Assembly (NCBI RefSeq): GCF_001544795.2
Contig: NZ_FCOI02000004.1
Location: forward strand, 310,001 to 374,000
Length of the DNA stretch: 64,000 nt
Source of the DNA: Caballeronia temeraria
GTDB taxonomy: Bacteria; Pseudomonadota; Gammaproteobacteria; Burkholderiales; Burkholderiaceae
Reading direction: 5' to 3'
Under the pieces are notes generated by a model. That model was not told the DNA's origin, ran no database searches, and worked only from the letters and a program-made list of their open reading frames with translations. Within the stretch, counting starts at the first letter, position 1, and each line of letters begins with the position of its first letter. Shown here piece by piece: positions 36,169-44,996 of the stretch. A program made the translations under genes and the position numbers.

Positions 36169-36835
36169 CGTCCTTCTTGCGCAGCAGATAGCCCAGACCG
36201 CGCAGCGTGACGATCGCCGCCGAACTGCCATCGAGCTTCTTGCGCAGCCGCGACACGTAGATTTCGAGCGCGTCCTCGCTCGGGCTGTCGTCGTGCGTGA
36301 AGATCGCGTCCAGCAGCGCCGCCTTCGACACCGTCTTGCCGAGACGCAATATCAGCGCTTCGAGCACGCTGCGCTCGCGCGGCGTCACGTTGAGCGGCGC
36401 GCCTTTGAGCGCGAACTGATGCGTGTCGATATCGAACACGAGATCGCCGCACGACACCTCGTTCGCCGTCGATGAACTGCGCCGCCGGATCATCACCTTC
36501 ACGCGCGCCACGAGCTCGCGCACTTCGAAAGGCTTCACCAGATAGTCGTCCGCGCCCGCGCCGAGCAGCTCCACTTTTTCGTCGATGGAACCGCTCGCCG
36601 TGAGGATCATCACCGGCGTCGCGTCGCCACGCTGACGCATGCGGCGCAGCACATTCTTGCCGGACAGACGCGGAAGGTTGAGATCGAGCAGCACGACATC
36701 GTATTGATTCGTGCGCAGCAGTTGATCGGCGGATTCGCCGTCCTGCACGGCCTCGAGCGTGAACGACTCCTGTTCAAGCATCTTCGCGAGCCAGAGCGAA
36801 AGCGTCGGATTGTCTTCGATCAGCAGCAGTTTCAT
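36158..36835 (-). CDS. OmpR-family response regulator, TctD-like
   Basis: 225 residues. Receiver with IEDN, phosphoacceptor Asp51 (VVLLDLNLP) and Lys in YLVKPFEVREL; OmpR-type winged helix at about 130-220 (VTPRERSVLEALILRLGKTVSKAALLDAI, LEIYVSRLRKKLDG). It begins 169 bp from the divergent ABC transporter operon, where it may bind. Confidence 0.9.
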   Translation of the reverse strand: MKLLLIEDNPTLSLWLAKMLEQESFTLEAVQDGESADQLLRTNQYDVVLLDLNLPRLSGKNVLRRMRQRGDATPVMILTASGSIDEKVELLGAGADDYLVKPFEVRELVARVKVMIRRRSSSTANEVSCGDLVFDIDTHQFALKGAPLNVTPRERSVLEALILRLGKTVSKAALLDAIFTHDDSPSEDALEIYVSRLRKKLDGSSAAIVTLRGLGYLLRKKDDDQ

Positions 36836-37004
36836 GGTGGCGCGATTGTATTGGCTTCGAAGGCCGATGAAGCGTCGGGTTAACACCCATGATTTGCCTT
36901 CGGCACAGAAAGCTGGCAGAAGGTTTCACCTTTCTATAATCGCCGCACACAACTGAAAAAGCGGGCCAACCCTTACATCACGGCCCACAACAAGGAGACT
37001 CCTG

Positions 37005-38021
37005 ATGCGTACTCTGCGCCAGATCGCTGCTGTGTCCGGTATCGCTTTCGCCCTCGCTGCCGCTTCCGTATCCGCTCACGCCGAAAAGATTTCCATCATG
37101 GTCGGCGGCGCGACCAAGATCATCTATCTGCCCGCGAAGCTGACCGAGCAGCTCGGCTACTTTAAGGATGAAGGGCTCGACGTCGAAATTCTCTCGCAGC
37201 CCGCCGGCGTCGATGCCGAAAACGAACTCCTGGCCGGTGCGGTGCAAGGCGTCGTGGGCTTCTACGATCACACCATCGATTTGCAGAGCAAGGGCAAGGA
37301 AGTGCAGGCGCTCGTGATCTTCGGCCAGGTGCCGGGCGAAGTCGAAATGGTCGCGACCAAGCAAGCCGACACGCTCAAAAGCATGGCCGACGTGAAAGGC
37401 AAGACGCTCGGCGTGACGGGCCTCGGTTCATCGACGAGCTTTCTCACGCAGTATCTCGCGCAGCGCGCCGGCGTCACCTCGAAGCAATACACGCTGCTGC
37501 CCGTGGGTGCGGACGCGAGCTTCATCGCGGCGATCAAGCAGGAGCGCATCGATGCCGGCATGACGACCGAGCCGACCGTCTCGCAGTTGCTCAAGACCGG
37601 CGAGGCGAAGGTGCTCGTCGACATGCGCACGCTCGAAGGCACGCGCGCCGCGCTCGGCGGCACGTATCCGGCGTCGAGCTTCTACGTGCAGCGCGCGTGG
37701 GCCGAATCGCACAAGACGGATGCCGCGAAGCTCTCGCGCGCGTTCGCGAAGACGCTGAATTTCATCGCGACGCACAGCGCCGAAGAGATCACCGAGAAGA
37801 TGCCGAAGGACTATTACGCGAAGAACAAGGACCTGTACGTGGCCGCGCTGAAAGCCTCGCTGCCGATGTTCACCAAGGACGGCAAGATGCCCGCCGACGG
37901 CCCCGACACCGTGCTGAAGGTGCTCTCCGCGTTCAATCCGTCGGTGAAGGGCAAGCATATCGATCTCGCGCGCACGTATTCGAACGAATATCTGTCGGGC
38001 ACGGCAACGGCGTCCAAGTGA
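37005..38021 (+). CDS. ABC importer substrate-binding protein, NitT/TauT (NMT1) family
   Basis: 338 residues with a signal peptide ending SVSAHA near residue 26. The SsuA/THI5-like fold is seen in KLTEQLGYFKDEGLDVEIL, ENELLAGAVQGVVGFYDHT, TLGVTGLGSSTSFLTQYLAQRAG and AGMTTEPTVSQLL. Substrates of this family are sulfonates, nitrate or pyrimidine-like compounds; none can be singled out. AAGGAG lies upstream of the ATG. First of three genes (binding protein, ATPase, permease). Confidence 0.86.
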   Translation: MRTLRQIAAVSGIAFALAAASVSAHAEKISIMVGGATKIIYLPAKLTEQLGYFKDEGLDVEILSQPAGVDAENELLAGAVQGVVGFYDHTIDLQSKGKEVQALVIFGQVPGEVEMVATKQADTLKSMADVKGKTLGVTGLGSSTSFLTQYLAQRAGVTSKQYTLLPVGADASFIAAIKQERIDAGMTTEPTVSQLLKTGEAKVLVDMRTLEGTRAALGGTYPASSFYVQRAWAESHKTDAAKLSRAFAKTLNFIATHSAEEITEKMPKDYYAKNKDLYVAALKASLPMFTKDGKMPADGPDTVLKVLSAFNPSVKGKHIDLARTYSNEYLSGTATASK

Positions 38022-38031
38022 GGCTTTCACG

Positions 38032-38820
38032 ATGAATCAATCCACTCAACCCGCGATCGAGTTGCGCAACGTCTCGTGCCGCTTCATTTCGCCGGACGGC
38101 AAGGCGACGGTCGCGCTGCGTGACTTCAGCATGTCGGTGGCGAAGGGCGAGTTCGTGGCGATCGTCGGTCCGACCGGTTGCGGCAAGTCCACCACGCTCA
38201 GCATGATCACCGGCCTGCTCAAGCCGACGACCGGCGAAGTGCGCGTGATGGGCCAGCCGGTCGATGGCATCGATCCGCGCATCGGCTTCGTGTTTCAGGC
38301 CGACGCCGTGTTCCCGTGGCGCTCGGTGCTCGATAACGTCGCGGCCGGGCCGCTGTATCGCGGCCGCTCGAAGTCCGCCGCTTACGACGAAGCGCAGTCG
38401 TGGCTGCGCCGCGTCGGGCTCGAGAAGTTCGGCAAGCACTATCCGCATCAGTTGTCGGGCGGCATGCGAAAGCGCGTTGCGCTCGCGCAGACGTTCATCA
38501 ACAAGCCCGAAATCCTGCTGATGGACGAGCCGTTCTCCGCGCTCGACATGCAAACGCGCACGCTGATGCAGGACGAGCTGCTGCAACTGTGGTCGGGGAA
38601 CGCGGGCTCGGTCGTGTTCGTCACGCACGATCTCGAAGAAGCGATCGCGCTCGCAGACCGTGTGTTCGTGCTGACGGCGCGGCCCGCGACGCTCAAGAAG
38701 GTCTACGAGATCGACCTGCCGCGTCCGCGCATCACGTCGGAGATTCGCTATCACCCGCACTTCATCGAGATTTCGCGCGATATCTGGCACGACCTGCGCG
38801 AAGAAGTGCAGATCGGTTGA
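38032..38820 (+). CDS. ABC importer ATP-binding protein, NitT/TauT family
   Basis: 262 residues. Walker A GPTGCGKST near 45, Q-loop VFQADAVFPW, signature LSGGM with RKRVALAQ, Walker B LLMDEPFSALD and the switch histidine in VFVTHDLEEA. It follows the binding-protein gene by 10 bp and drives the same importer. Confidence 0.92.
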   Translation: MNQSTQPAIELRNVSCRFISPDGKATVALRDFSMSVAKGEFVAIVGPTGCGKSTTLSMITGLLKPTTGEVRVMGQPVDGIDPRIGFVFQADAVFPWRSVLDNVAAGPLYRGRSKSAAYDEAQSWLRRVGLEKFGKHYPHQLSGGMRKRVALAQTFINKPEILLMDEPFSALDMQTRTLMQDELLQLWSGNAGSVVFVTHDLEEAIALADRVFVLTARPATLKKVYEIDLPRPRITSEIRYHPHFIEISRDIWHDLREEVQIG

Positions 38821-38843
38821 ACCCGCTTCATAGGAACATCACT

Positions 38844-39704
38844 ATGTCCACGCCTCAACAAGCGATGCCCTCGGGCATCGATCCCGGCGCGCTCGCGCAA
38901 GTCGAACGCGAAGCGCAAAAGCGCATCCGGCAGCGCCATGCGCTCGTCATCGGGTTGCGTATCGCGGTGCTCGTGTTCGTGCTCGGCGGATGGGAAGTGT
39001 CGGCTCGCCTTCACTGGATCGACCCGTTCTTCTTTTCGATGCCCTCCGCGATCTTCGATCAGATCATCGAATGGTTCGTCGAAGGCACTTCGCAAGGACC
39101 GCTCCTCACGCAAGTGTGGGTCACGCTGGAAGAGACGATTCTCGGCTTTCTCATCGGTTCGGCCGGCGGCATTGTCTGCGGCATCGTGCTCGGCCGCAAC
39201 AAGCTGCTGTCGGACGTGTTCAGCCTCTATATCAAGATCGCCAATTCGATTCCGCGCGTGGTGCTCGGCTCGGTGTTCGTGATCGCGCTCGGTCTCGGGA
39301 TGGCGTCGAAAGTCGCGCTCGCCGTGGTGATGGTCTTCTTCGTCGTGTTCGCCAATGCGTTTCAGGGCGTGCGCGAAGCAGACCGCTACATGATCGCGAA
39401 TGCGCAGATTCTCGGCGCGTCGCGTCGTCAGGTGACGACGTCGGTGGTGATTCCGTCGGCGCTTTCGTGGATTCTCGCGAGCCTGCACGTGAGCTTCGGC
39501 TTCGCGCTGGTCGGCGCGGTCGTCGGCGAGTTTCTCGGTTCGAAGCAAGGCATCGGCTTGCTGATTTCGACGGCGCAAGGCGCGTTCAACGCAAGCGGCG
39601 TGTTCGCGGCGATGATCGTGCTCGCGGTCGTCGCGCTCGCGGCGGATTATCTTTTGACCGCCGTCGAGCAGCGTCTGCTGAAGTGGCGGCCTGCGGCGAA
39701 CTGA
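38844..39704 (+). CDS. ABC importer permease, NitT/TauT family
   Basis: 286 residues, six membrane helices. The coupling-helix motif EAA-like sequence ANAQILGASRRQVTTSVVIPSAL near 195-215 matches binding-protein-dependent permeases. TAGGAAC precedes the ATG at 38844. It is the last gene of the importer operon and is followed by a strong terminator. Confidence 0.9.
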   Translation: MSTPQQAMPSGIDPGALAQVEREAQKRIRQRHALVIGLRIAVLVFVLGGWEVSARLHWIDPFFFSMPSAIFDQIIEWFVEGTSQGPLLTQVWVTLEETILGFLIGSAGGIVCGIVLGRNKLLSDVFSLYIKIANSIPRVVLGSVFVIALGLGMASKVALAVVMVFFVVFANAFQGVREADRYMIANAQILGASRRQVTTSVVIPSALSWILASLHVSFGFALVGAVVGEFLGSKQGIGLLISTAQGAFNASGVFAAMIVLAVVALAADYLLTAVEQRLLKWRPAAN

Positions 39705-39726
39705 AATTCGTTCGGCAAAATCGACA

Positions 39727-39748
39727 AACCCCACGCGCGCGTGGGGTT
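39727..39748. terminator. bidirectional terminator after the ABC operon
   Basis: Stem AACCCCACGC / GCGTGGGGTT with a 2-base centre, then CGTCCTTTCT on the plus strand. It separates the convergent ABC operon and the small lipoprotein gene. Confidence 0.75.
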
Positions 39749-39765
39749 CGTCCTTTCTGGGGCGT

Positions 39766-40089
39766 TCAGCGAAGGCCGACCTGCTTCGCCCGCTCGAGGT
39801 TGCAACCCGCGTGCTCCGTGTAGACCACGCGGCTCTGATTGTTGTAGTACACGGACCATCGGTCGGTGCCGTGCTTCTTGAACGCGTATTCGGTGCACAC
39901 GGAATACCACGGTCCCCAGTTTCCGTCGGGCGGTCCGAGTTTGTCTTCGACCTCCGCGCGCGCCATGCCGACTTTCACGGGGGCCATGTACTCCTGCGGA
40001 TCGGGGTCTTTGATAAAGGCCGCACATCCGCTCAGGCCGATCAGCACCAGGACCAGGCTCGCCGCGCCATACGCTTTCCATCTGAGCAT
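39766..40089 (-). CDS. small lipoprotein, SmpA/OmlA-like C-terminal fold
   Basis: 107 residues with a lipobox LSGC (Cys22). The mature part VKVGMARAEVEDKLGPPDGNW has the helix-turn typical of BamE/SmpA-like lipoproteins (G-M-x3-E-V-x3-LG-x-P), then WYSVCTEYAFKKHG and a C-terminal strand. Family assignment is tentative; role unknown. Confidence 0.65.
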   Translation of the reverse strand: MLRWKAYGAASLVLVLIGLSGCAAFIKDPDPQEYMAPVKVGMARAEVEDKLGPPDGNWGPWYSVCTEYAFKKHGTDRWSVYYNNQSRVVYTEHAGCNLERAKQVGLR

Positions 40090-40147
40090 CGTTTCAGCCT
40101 CGCAAAAGGTCTGAAACTATCGGCATCGGCCGCGCGGGACAATCGAA

Positions 40148-40909
40148 CTATTCCGAAAGTGTGTGAGAACGCCGTCGATCGATCTCCGCTACGCCGATGC
40201 ACGCCGCCAGCCACGCGCCGCCCGACGCGAAGCCACCGATCACATCGCCGGGAAAATGCACGCCGATCACGACGCGGCTCGTGCCGATCGCGAGCACGAT
40301 GAAGCACGCCAGCGCAATGATGAGCGGATCGCGGCGCGTCGGCGCGAAACGCAGCAGCACGTAGGCGCACATGCCGTAGCAGACGATCGAGCCGAACGTA
40401 TGACCGCTCGGGAACGCGAAGCTTTCGGGCAACGGCACGGTCGCGCCGGTGGGACGGCCGCGGCGCATCATCGCTTTCAACGCATGATTGAGCAGGCCGC
40501 CTGCGCTCGTGACCGCGGCGAAGTACACGGCAAGACCGAAGCGGCGCGTGAGGACGAGTGCCGCGCACATGAGCGCGCAGAGCAGCGTGAGAAACCACGG
40601 ATCGCCGAGATGCGTGAGCGCGGCGAACCATCGCGCGACGAATGCGGGCGTGCCGTCGCGCACGGCGTCGAGCAAACGCTGATCCGCCGATGAAAACGCC
40701 GTGCCGTGCGCGATGCGCGTCGCGATGGCGATGAACACCGCCGCGCCGGCCACGACCGGCACGCCCGCCGCGACCGCGATCGCCGCCGCGGAAGCCCGCC
40801 GATGACGCGTGGCCCAGACCCACGCGCCAGCCGCGATCGCAGGAACGACGAAGAGCACGATCGCGATGATCGCGATGGCATGGCGTTGCGCGAGCGCCGT
40901 GTAATCCAT
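40148..40909 (-). CDS. PAP2-family membrane phosphatase
   Basis: 253 residues with six membrane helices. The three active-site blocks are complete: KAMMRRGRP, FPSGHTFGS and SRVVIGVHFPGD. It would remove a phosphate from a lipid phosphate or undecaprenyl pyrophosphate at the periplasmic face. The start at 40909 (MDYTALAQRH) places the first helix correctly. Confidence 0.85.
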   Translation of the reverse strand: MDYTALAQRHAIAIIAIVLFVVPAIAAGAWVWATRHRRASAAAIAVAAGVPVVAGAAVFIAIATRIAHGTAFSSADQRLLDAVRDGTPAFVARWFAALTHLGDPWFLTLLCALMCAALVLTRRFGLAVYFAAVTSAGGLLNHALKAMMRRGRPTGATVPLPESFAFPSGHTFGSIVCYGMCAYVLLRFAPTRRDPLIIALACFIVLAIGTSRVVIGVHFPGDVIGGFASGGAWLAACIGVAEIDRRRSHTLSE

Positions 40910-40955
40910 GATGTCCTGTTTTCTCCCGATTCCGAATGACCGGACGCTCGCGGGC

Positions 40956-41657
40956 TCAGGACGCGGCTGCGTTGCCCTCCGCTTCGAGCGGCCGTTCCCA
41001 GCCGAACGCCTGCACGCGCGCAACCGGCTTGTCCACGACGAGCACGCCGCAGATTCCGCCGGGCATCGGCAGTGTGATGCCGTGCCAGTCGGCCTGGCTC
41101 GCGTTCTCTCCCGATTCGCCGCCCCGCTCCGCGCGCCTTGCGCCGATCCGCGCCGCTTCGTCCCACATGAGCTTTCTGGCGTCCGCGCCCTGGCTGCCGG
41201 TCGTCTCGACGGTGAGGCCCAGTCCTATTTTCGCCGATGCCACCGCCAGCACGATCCAGATGCCCGAATACGCGACATCGACGTGAATCGCGCCTTCGAC
41301 GTTCGGATGCGTCACGACGACGCGATCGTCCGGTTCGTCCTCGACGCCCACATCTTGCGGCTCGCAATTCAGCATGTGCGAGAGCACGAGACGCAGCGTC
41401 GCGCGCGCGACGGAAAAGCGCCGCCCGAGCGCCGAATTCGGATGCAGCCGCGCGCGTTTGCGTTCGGCGAGACTGAGCCAGTTCCCGATGTTAGACGCCG
41501 ACGCGAAGCGGAATTCGCTCGGCACCAGCCATAGACAGACTTCGCCGGGCGCGGGCGGTTCGTGAATCTGCACGCGCGATTTGGCGAGGTCGTAGTAGCG
41601 CCACGAGACGTTGGTGGCGTGGAGCTGATTGATAGGATCGATGGGGGGCATGCGCAT
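40956..41657 (-). CDS. 4'-phosphopantetheinyl-transferase-like protein with degenerate active site
   Basis: About 233 residues. RRFSVARATLRLVLSHML matches the Sfp-type segment R-x5-R-x3-R-x-L, and IGLGLTVE and LMWDEAARIG fall where Sfp has the motifs VGIDIE and WxxKEAxxK. In the first the metal-binding Asp is a Thr (Glu kept), and in the second the Lys is an Asp. Coenzyme A-dependent activation of carrier proteins is therefore uncertain. No polyketide or peptide synthetase is nearby. The start at 41657 (MRMPPIDP) is uncertain; MPPIDP at 41651 is an alternative. Confidence 0.5.
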   Translation of the reverse strand: MRMPPIDPINQLHATNVSWRYYDLAKSRVQIHEPPAPGEVCLWLVPSEFRFASASNIGNWLSLAERKRARLHPNSALGRRFSVARATLRLVLSHMLNCEPQDVGVEDEPDDRVVVTHPNVEGAIHVDVAYSGIWIVLAVASAKIGLGLTVETTGSQGADARKLMWDEAARIGARRAERGGESGENASQADWHGITLPMPGGICGVLVVDKPVARVQAFGWERPLEAEGNAAAS

Positions 41658-41899
41658 CGGCAAAGTCACCGGCGGGCTCGCGCCGGAATGCTCCGCATTC
41701 AGAACAAACCCAGATTCTCTGCGCGGGATGCTTATGGGACGCTTATCCGGCCTACGGGTCATCCCCGAGTTGAGCTTTCATCAATCCCATCCTCAAAAAT
41801 CCTCGATTCCTTCCCGCGCGACGCCCGCCGCAGAATGCCTCACATCCACCGCAACGGTGGTCGAACCCTGCACATCACGCGGACACAAGGAAGGAGTCA

Positions 41900-42409
41900 A
41901 TGGAAAAGAATCTGTTCATCGGCGAAGGCTTCGAAGGCCCGGGCGTCAATCTCGCTCACATCAACGTGCTGGTCGGCCCGCGCAACGGCCCGGCCGGTCA
42001 GGCATTCGCGACCGCGCTCGCGACGCCGTCCGCCGGTCACGCGCCGTTCGTCGTGATCGCCCAGCCGGGCGTGCCGACCAAGCCGCTCACGCTCTACGTC
42101 AACAAGGCGCAGATCGACGGCGATTTCCACGGCAACGCGACCTGGGGCGCATCGCAGGCGGGCATCGCGAAGGCGGTGGCCGAATCGCTCGAAAACGGCA
42201 CGCTGCCGCCGGAAGCGGAGAACGACTGGGTGGTCGTGTCGGCGAACTGGGTCAATCCGAAGACCGACGATCTCGACGCCGTCTTCGAGAACAACTATCG
42301 CGCGTGCAAGAACGCGATCATCGCCGCGATGGAAGGGCTGCCGCGCAAGGAAGCCGTGTTCAAGGCCGCGCGCGACGTGTCGAACCCGTTCTACACGCCG
42401 AAGAAGTAA
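41900..42409 (+). CDS. formaldehyde-activating-enzyme-like protein, histidine retained
   Basis: 169 residues. LAHINVLVGPRNGPAGQAFATAL aligns with the Fae N-terminal block and keeps the catalytic histidine as His20; later AGIAKAVAESLENGTLPPEAENDWVVVSANWV and NNYRACKNAIIAAMEGLPR also align, and the protein ends NPFYTPKK like Fae. It is more divergent than typical Fae in the middle. AAGGAGTC precedes the ATG. It leads an operon with aldo/keto reductase and aldehyde dehydrogenase, so it may bind a small aldehyde other than formaldehyde. Confidence 0.75.
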   Translation: MEKNLFIGEGFEGPGVNLAHINVLVGPRNGPAGQAFATALATPSAGHAPFVVIAQPGVPTKPLTLYVNKAQIDGDFHGNATWGASQAGIAKAVAESLENGTLPPEAENDWVVVSANWVNPKTDDLDAVFENNYRACKNAIIAAMEGLPRKEAVFKAARDVSNPFYTPKK

Positions 42410-42420
42410 GGAGCCTTCAC

Positions 42421-43458
42421 ATGGAATACGTACGTCTCGGCCAGTCCGGCCTGAAGGTTTCGCGCCTGTGCCTCGGCACGATGAACATGGGCACGCCGCA
42501 ATGGAAGCCGTGGATTTTCGATGAAGCGCAAAGCGAGCCGATCGTGAAGCACGCGCTCGACGCGGGCGTGAACTTCATCGATCTGGCGGACTTCTATTCG
42601 ACGGGCGTGGGCGAAGAAGTCGTCGGCCGCATTCTGAAGCGGCTCGTCAAGCGCGAGGAAGTCGTCGTGACGACGAAAGTCGGCTACGACATGGCGAGCT
42701 ACCCGAACGCGGGCGGCCATTCGCGCAAGCACATCATGGACGGCATCGACGGTTCGCTGAAGCGTCTCGGCATGGATTACGTCGATATCTACATGCTGCA
42801 TTACTTCGACGTGAACACGCCCGTCGAAGAAACGATGGGCGCGCTCGACGACATCGTGCGCGCGGGCAAGGCGCGTTACATCGGCGTGTCGACGATGTAC
42901 ACGTGGCAGTTCGCAAAGATCATGCAGGCATGCGAGCGCCACGGCTGGCACAAGCCGATCAACATGCAGTTGCAGTTGAACGTCGCGTATCGCGAGGAAG
43001 AGCGCGAGATGGTTCCCTACTGCATCGATCAGGGCGTCGGCGTCTCGGTGTTCAGTCCGCTCGCGCGCGGCCTGCTGACCTCCGACGCGAAGTCCACACG
43101 CAATCAGACCGACTTCTTCACCGCGCAGATGTACGGCGATCGCGCATCGCAGGAGATCGCGGCATCGGTCGCGCGTGTCGCGGCGCGGCGCGGCGTGCCG
43201 GCGGCGCAGATCGCGCAGGCGTGGGTGCTGAGCCGTCGGGGCATTTCGTCGATGCTCGTCGGCGCGGATTCCGCGGCGCAATTCGACAGCGCCCTCGCCG
43301 CGCTCGACACGAAGCTCGACGACGACGAACTCCACGAACTCGAGCGCAACTACACGCCGTGCGATCTCATCAACGATTACACGGCGGGACGGCGCATCGC
43401 GCGTGAGGCGCGCGCCGCTCAGGGCGCCTTCGAGAACACACTGGAGCGCGCGGCATGA
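42421..43458 (+). CDS. aldo/keto reductase
   Basis: 345 residues, one TIM barrel. The catalytic tetrad is visible as Asp in FIDLADFYSTG with its Tyr, Lys in VVTTKVGYD and His in YMLHYF. NADPH-binding C-terminus with GADSAAQF. It lies 11 bp after the Fae-like gene and overlaps the aldehyde dehydrogenase gene by 4 bases, so the three are co-translated. Interconversion of an aldehyde and an alcohol in the same route is inferred. Confidence 0.88.
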   Translation: MEYVRLGQSGLKVSRLCLGTMNMGTPQWKPWIFDEAQSEPIVKHALDAGVNFIDLADFYSTGVGEEVVGRILKRLVKREEVVVTTKVGYDMASYPNAGGHSRKHIMDGIDGSLKRLGMDYVDIYMLHYFDVNTPVEETMGALDDIVRAGKARYIGVSTMYTWQFAKIMQACERHGWHKPINMQLQLNVAYREEEREMVPYCIDQGVGVSVFSPLARGLLTSDAKSTRNQTDFFTAQMYGDRASQEIAASVARVAARRGVPAAQIAQAWVLSRRGISSMLVGADSAAQFDSALAALDTKLDDDELHELERNYTPCDLINDYTAGRRIAREARAAQGAFENTLERAA

Positions 43459-44894
43459 CGAACCTGTTGCAATCGAATCATTACATCGACGGAAAGTGGC
43501 GCGAAAGCGCGAGCACGTATCCCGTGCGCAATCCCGCGACGGGCGACGTGATCGCCAACGTCGCGCGCGGCGGCGGCGCGGAAACGCAGCAGGCCATCGA
43601 TGCCGCGAAGCGCGCCTTCCCCGCATGGCGCGCGCTGACCGCGAAAGAACGCAGCGCACGCGTGAAGCGTTGGGGCGAACTGATGCTCGCCAACCGCAAC
43701 ACGCTCGCGGAACTGCTGACGCGCGAGCAAGGCAAGCCGCTCGCCGAAGCGCTCGGTGAAGTCGCCTACGCGGCGAGCTTCCTCGAATGGTTCGCGGAAG
43801 AAGCGAAGCGCAGCTACGGCGACATCATCCCGAGTCCGAAGCCGAACTCGAAGATCGTCGTCACGCGCGAGCCGGTCGGTGTCGTCGCGGCCATCACGCC
43901 GTGGAATTTCCCGCTCGCGATGATCACGCGCAAAGCCGGCCCCGCGCTGGCCGCAGGCTGCACGATGGTGCTGAAGCCGTCCGAAGAAACGCCGCTGTCG
44001 GCGTTCGCTTTGGCGGTGCTCGCGGAGGAAGCGGGCATTCCGGCGGGCGTGCTCAACGTCGTGTCCGGCGATGCCGTCGCCATCGGCTCGGTGCTGACCG
44101 AATCGCCGGATGTGCGCAAGCTCTCGTTCACCGGTTCGACGCGCGTCGGCAAGCTGCTCGCGAAGCAGTCGGCGGATACGTTGAAGAAGCTGTCGCTGGA
44201 ACTCGGCGGCAACGCGCCCTTCATCGTATTCGACGATGCCGATATCGACGCCGCCGTGCAGGGCGCGATCGCGTCGAAGTTCCGCAATACCGGGCAGACG
44301 TGCGTATGCGTGAATCGGTTCTTCGTGCAGGACGGCGTCTACGATGCCTTCACGCAGGCGTTGACGCGCGCGGTGCACAAGCTGCGCGTCGGTAACGGGC
44401 TGGAAGGCGAGTTCGATCAGGGTCCGCTCATCAACGAGGCCGCGCTGACGAAGGTGCAGACCCATGTCGCCGATGCCGTGAGCAAGGGCGCGAAGGTGCT
44501 GACCGGCGGCAAGCGGCACGCGCTCGGCGGCACGTTCTACGAGCCGACTGTTCTCGCGGACGCCAAGTCTTCGATGCTCATCGCCGATGAAGAAACCTTC
44601 GGTCCCGTGGCCGCGTGCTTGCGCTTCGCAACGGAAGATGACGTGATCGCCGCGGCGAACGACACGCCCTACGGCCTTTCCGCGTACTTCTACACGCGCG
44701 ATCTTGGCCGCGCGTGGCGCGTCGCGGAGGCGCTCGAGACCGGCATGGTCGGCATCAACGAAGGCATCATCTCGACGGAAGTCGCGCCCTTCGGCGGCGT
44801 GAAGCAGTCGGGACTGGGCCGCGAAGGATCGAAGTACGGGCTCGATGAGTACATGGAACTCAAGTACATGATGATGGCCGGACTCGGCCGCTGA
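43455..44894 (+). CDS. NAD(P)-dependent aldehyde dehydrogenase, succinate-semialdehyde type
   Basis: 479 residues. The family shows as TPWNFPLAMITRKAGPALAAGCT, FTGSTRVGKLL, the general base Glu in LELGGNAP and the nucleophile Cys in GQTCVC. Overall closest in feel to GabD-type succinate-semialdehyde dehydrogenases. The natural aldehyde here is unknown; oxidation of the product of the neighbouring reductase, or of 2-oxoglutarate semialdehyde from hydroxyproline breakdown, are both possible. Confidence 0.87.
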   Translation: MTNLLQSNHYIDGKWRESASTYPVRNPATGDVIANVARGGGAETQQAIDAAKRAFPAWRALTAKERSARVKRWGELMLANRNTLAELLTREQGKPLAEALGEVAYAASFLEWFAEEAKRSYGDIIPSPKPNSKIVVTREPVGVVAAITPWNFPLAMITRKAGPALAAGCTMVLKPSEETPLSAFALAVLAEEAGIPAGVLNVVSGDAVAIGSVLTESPDVRKLSFTGSTRVGKLLAKQSADTLKKLSLELGGNAPFIVFDDADIDAAVQGAIASKFRNTGQTCVCVNRFFVQDGVYDAFTQALTRAVHKLRVGNGLEGEFDQGPLINEAALTKVQTHVADAVSKGAKVLTGGKRHALGGTFYEPTVLADAKSSMLIADEETFGPVAACLRFATEDDVIAAANDTPYGLSAYFYTRDLGRAWRVAEALETGMVGINEGIISTEVAPFGGVKQSGLGREGSKYGLDEYMELKYMMMAGLGR

Positions 44895-44996
44895 TTCATC
44901 GCCACACCGCGCACGCACGAACGATAACGCCATCGCGTGCGCGGCTTTCCTGCGGCGTAGAATGCGCCGCCCCACCTGAAAGTGGAGGAGATACTC

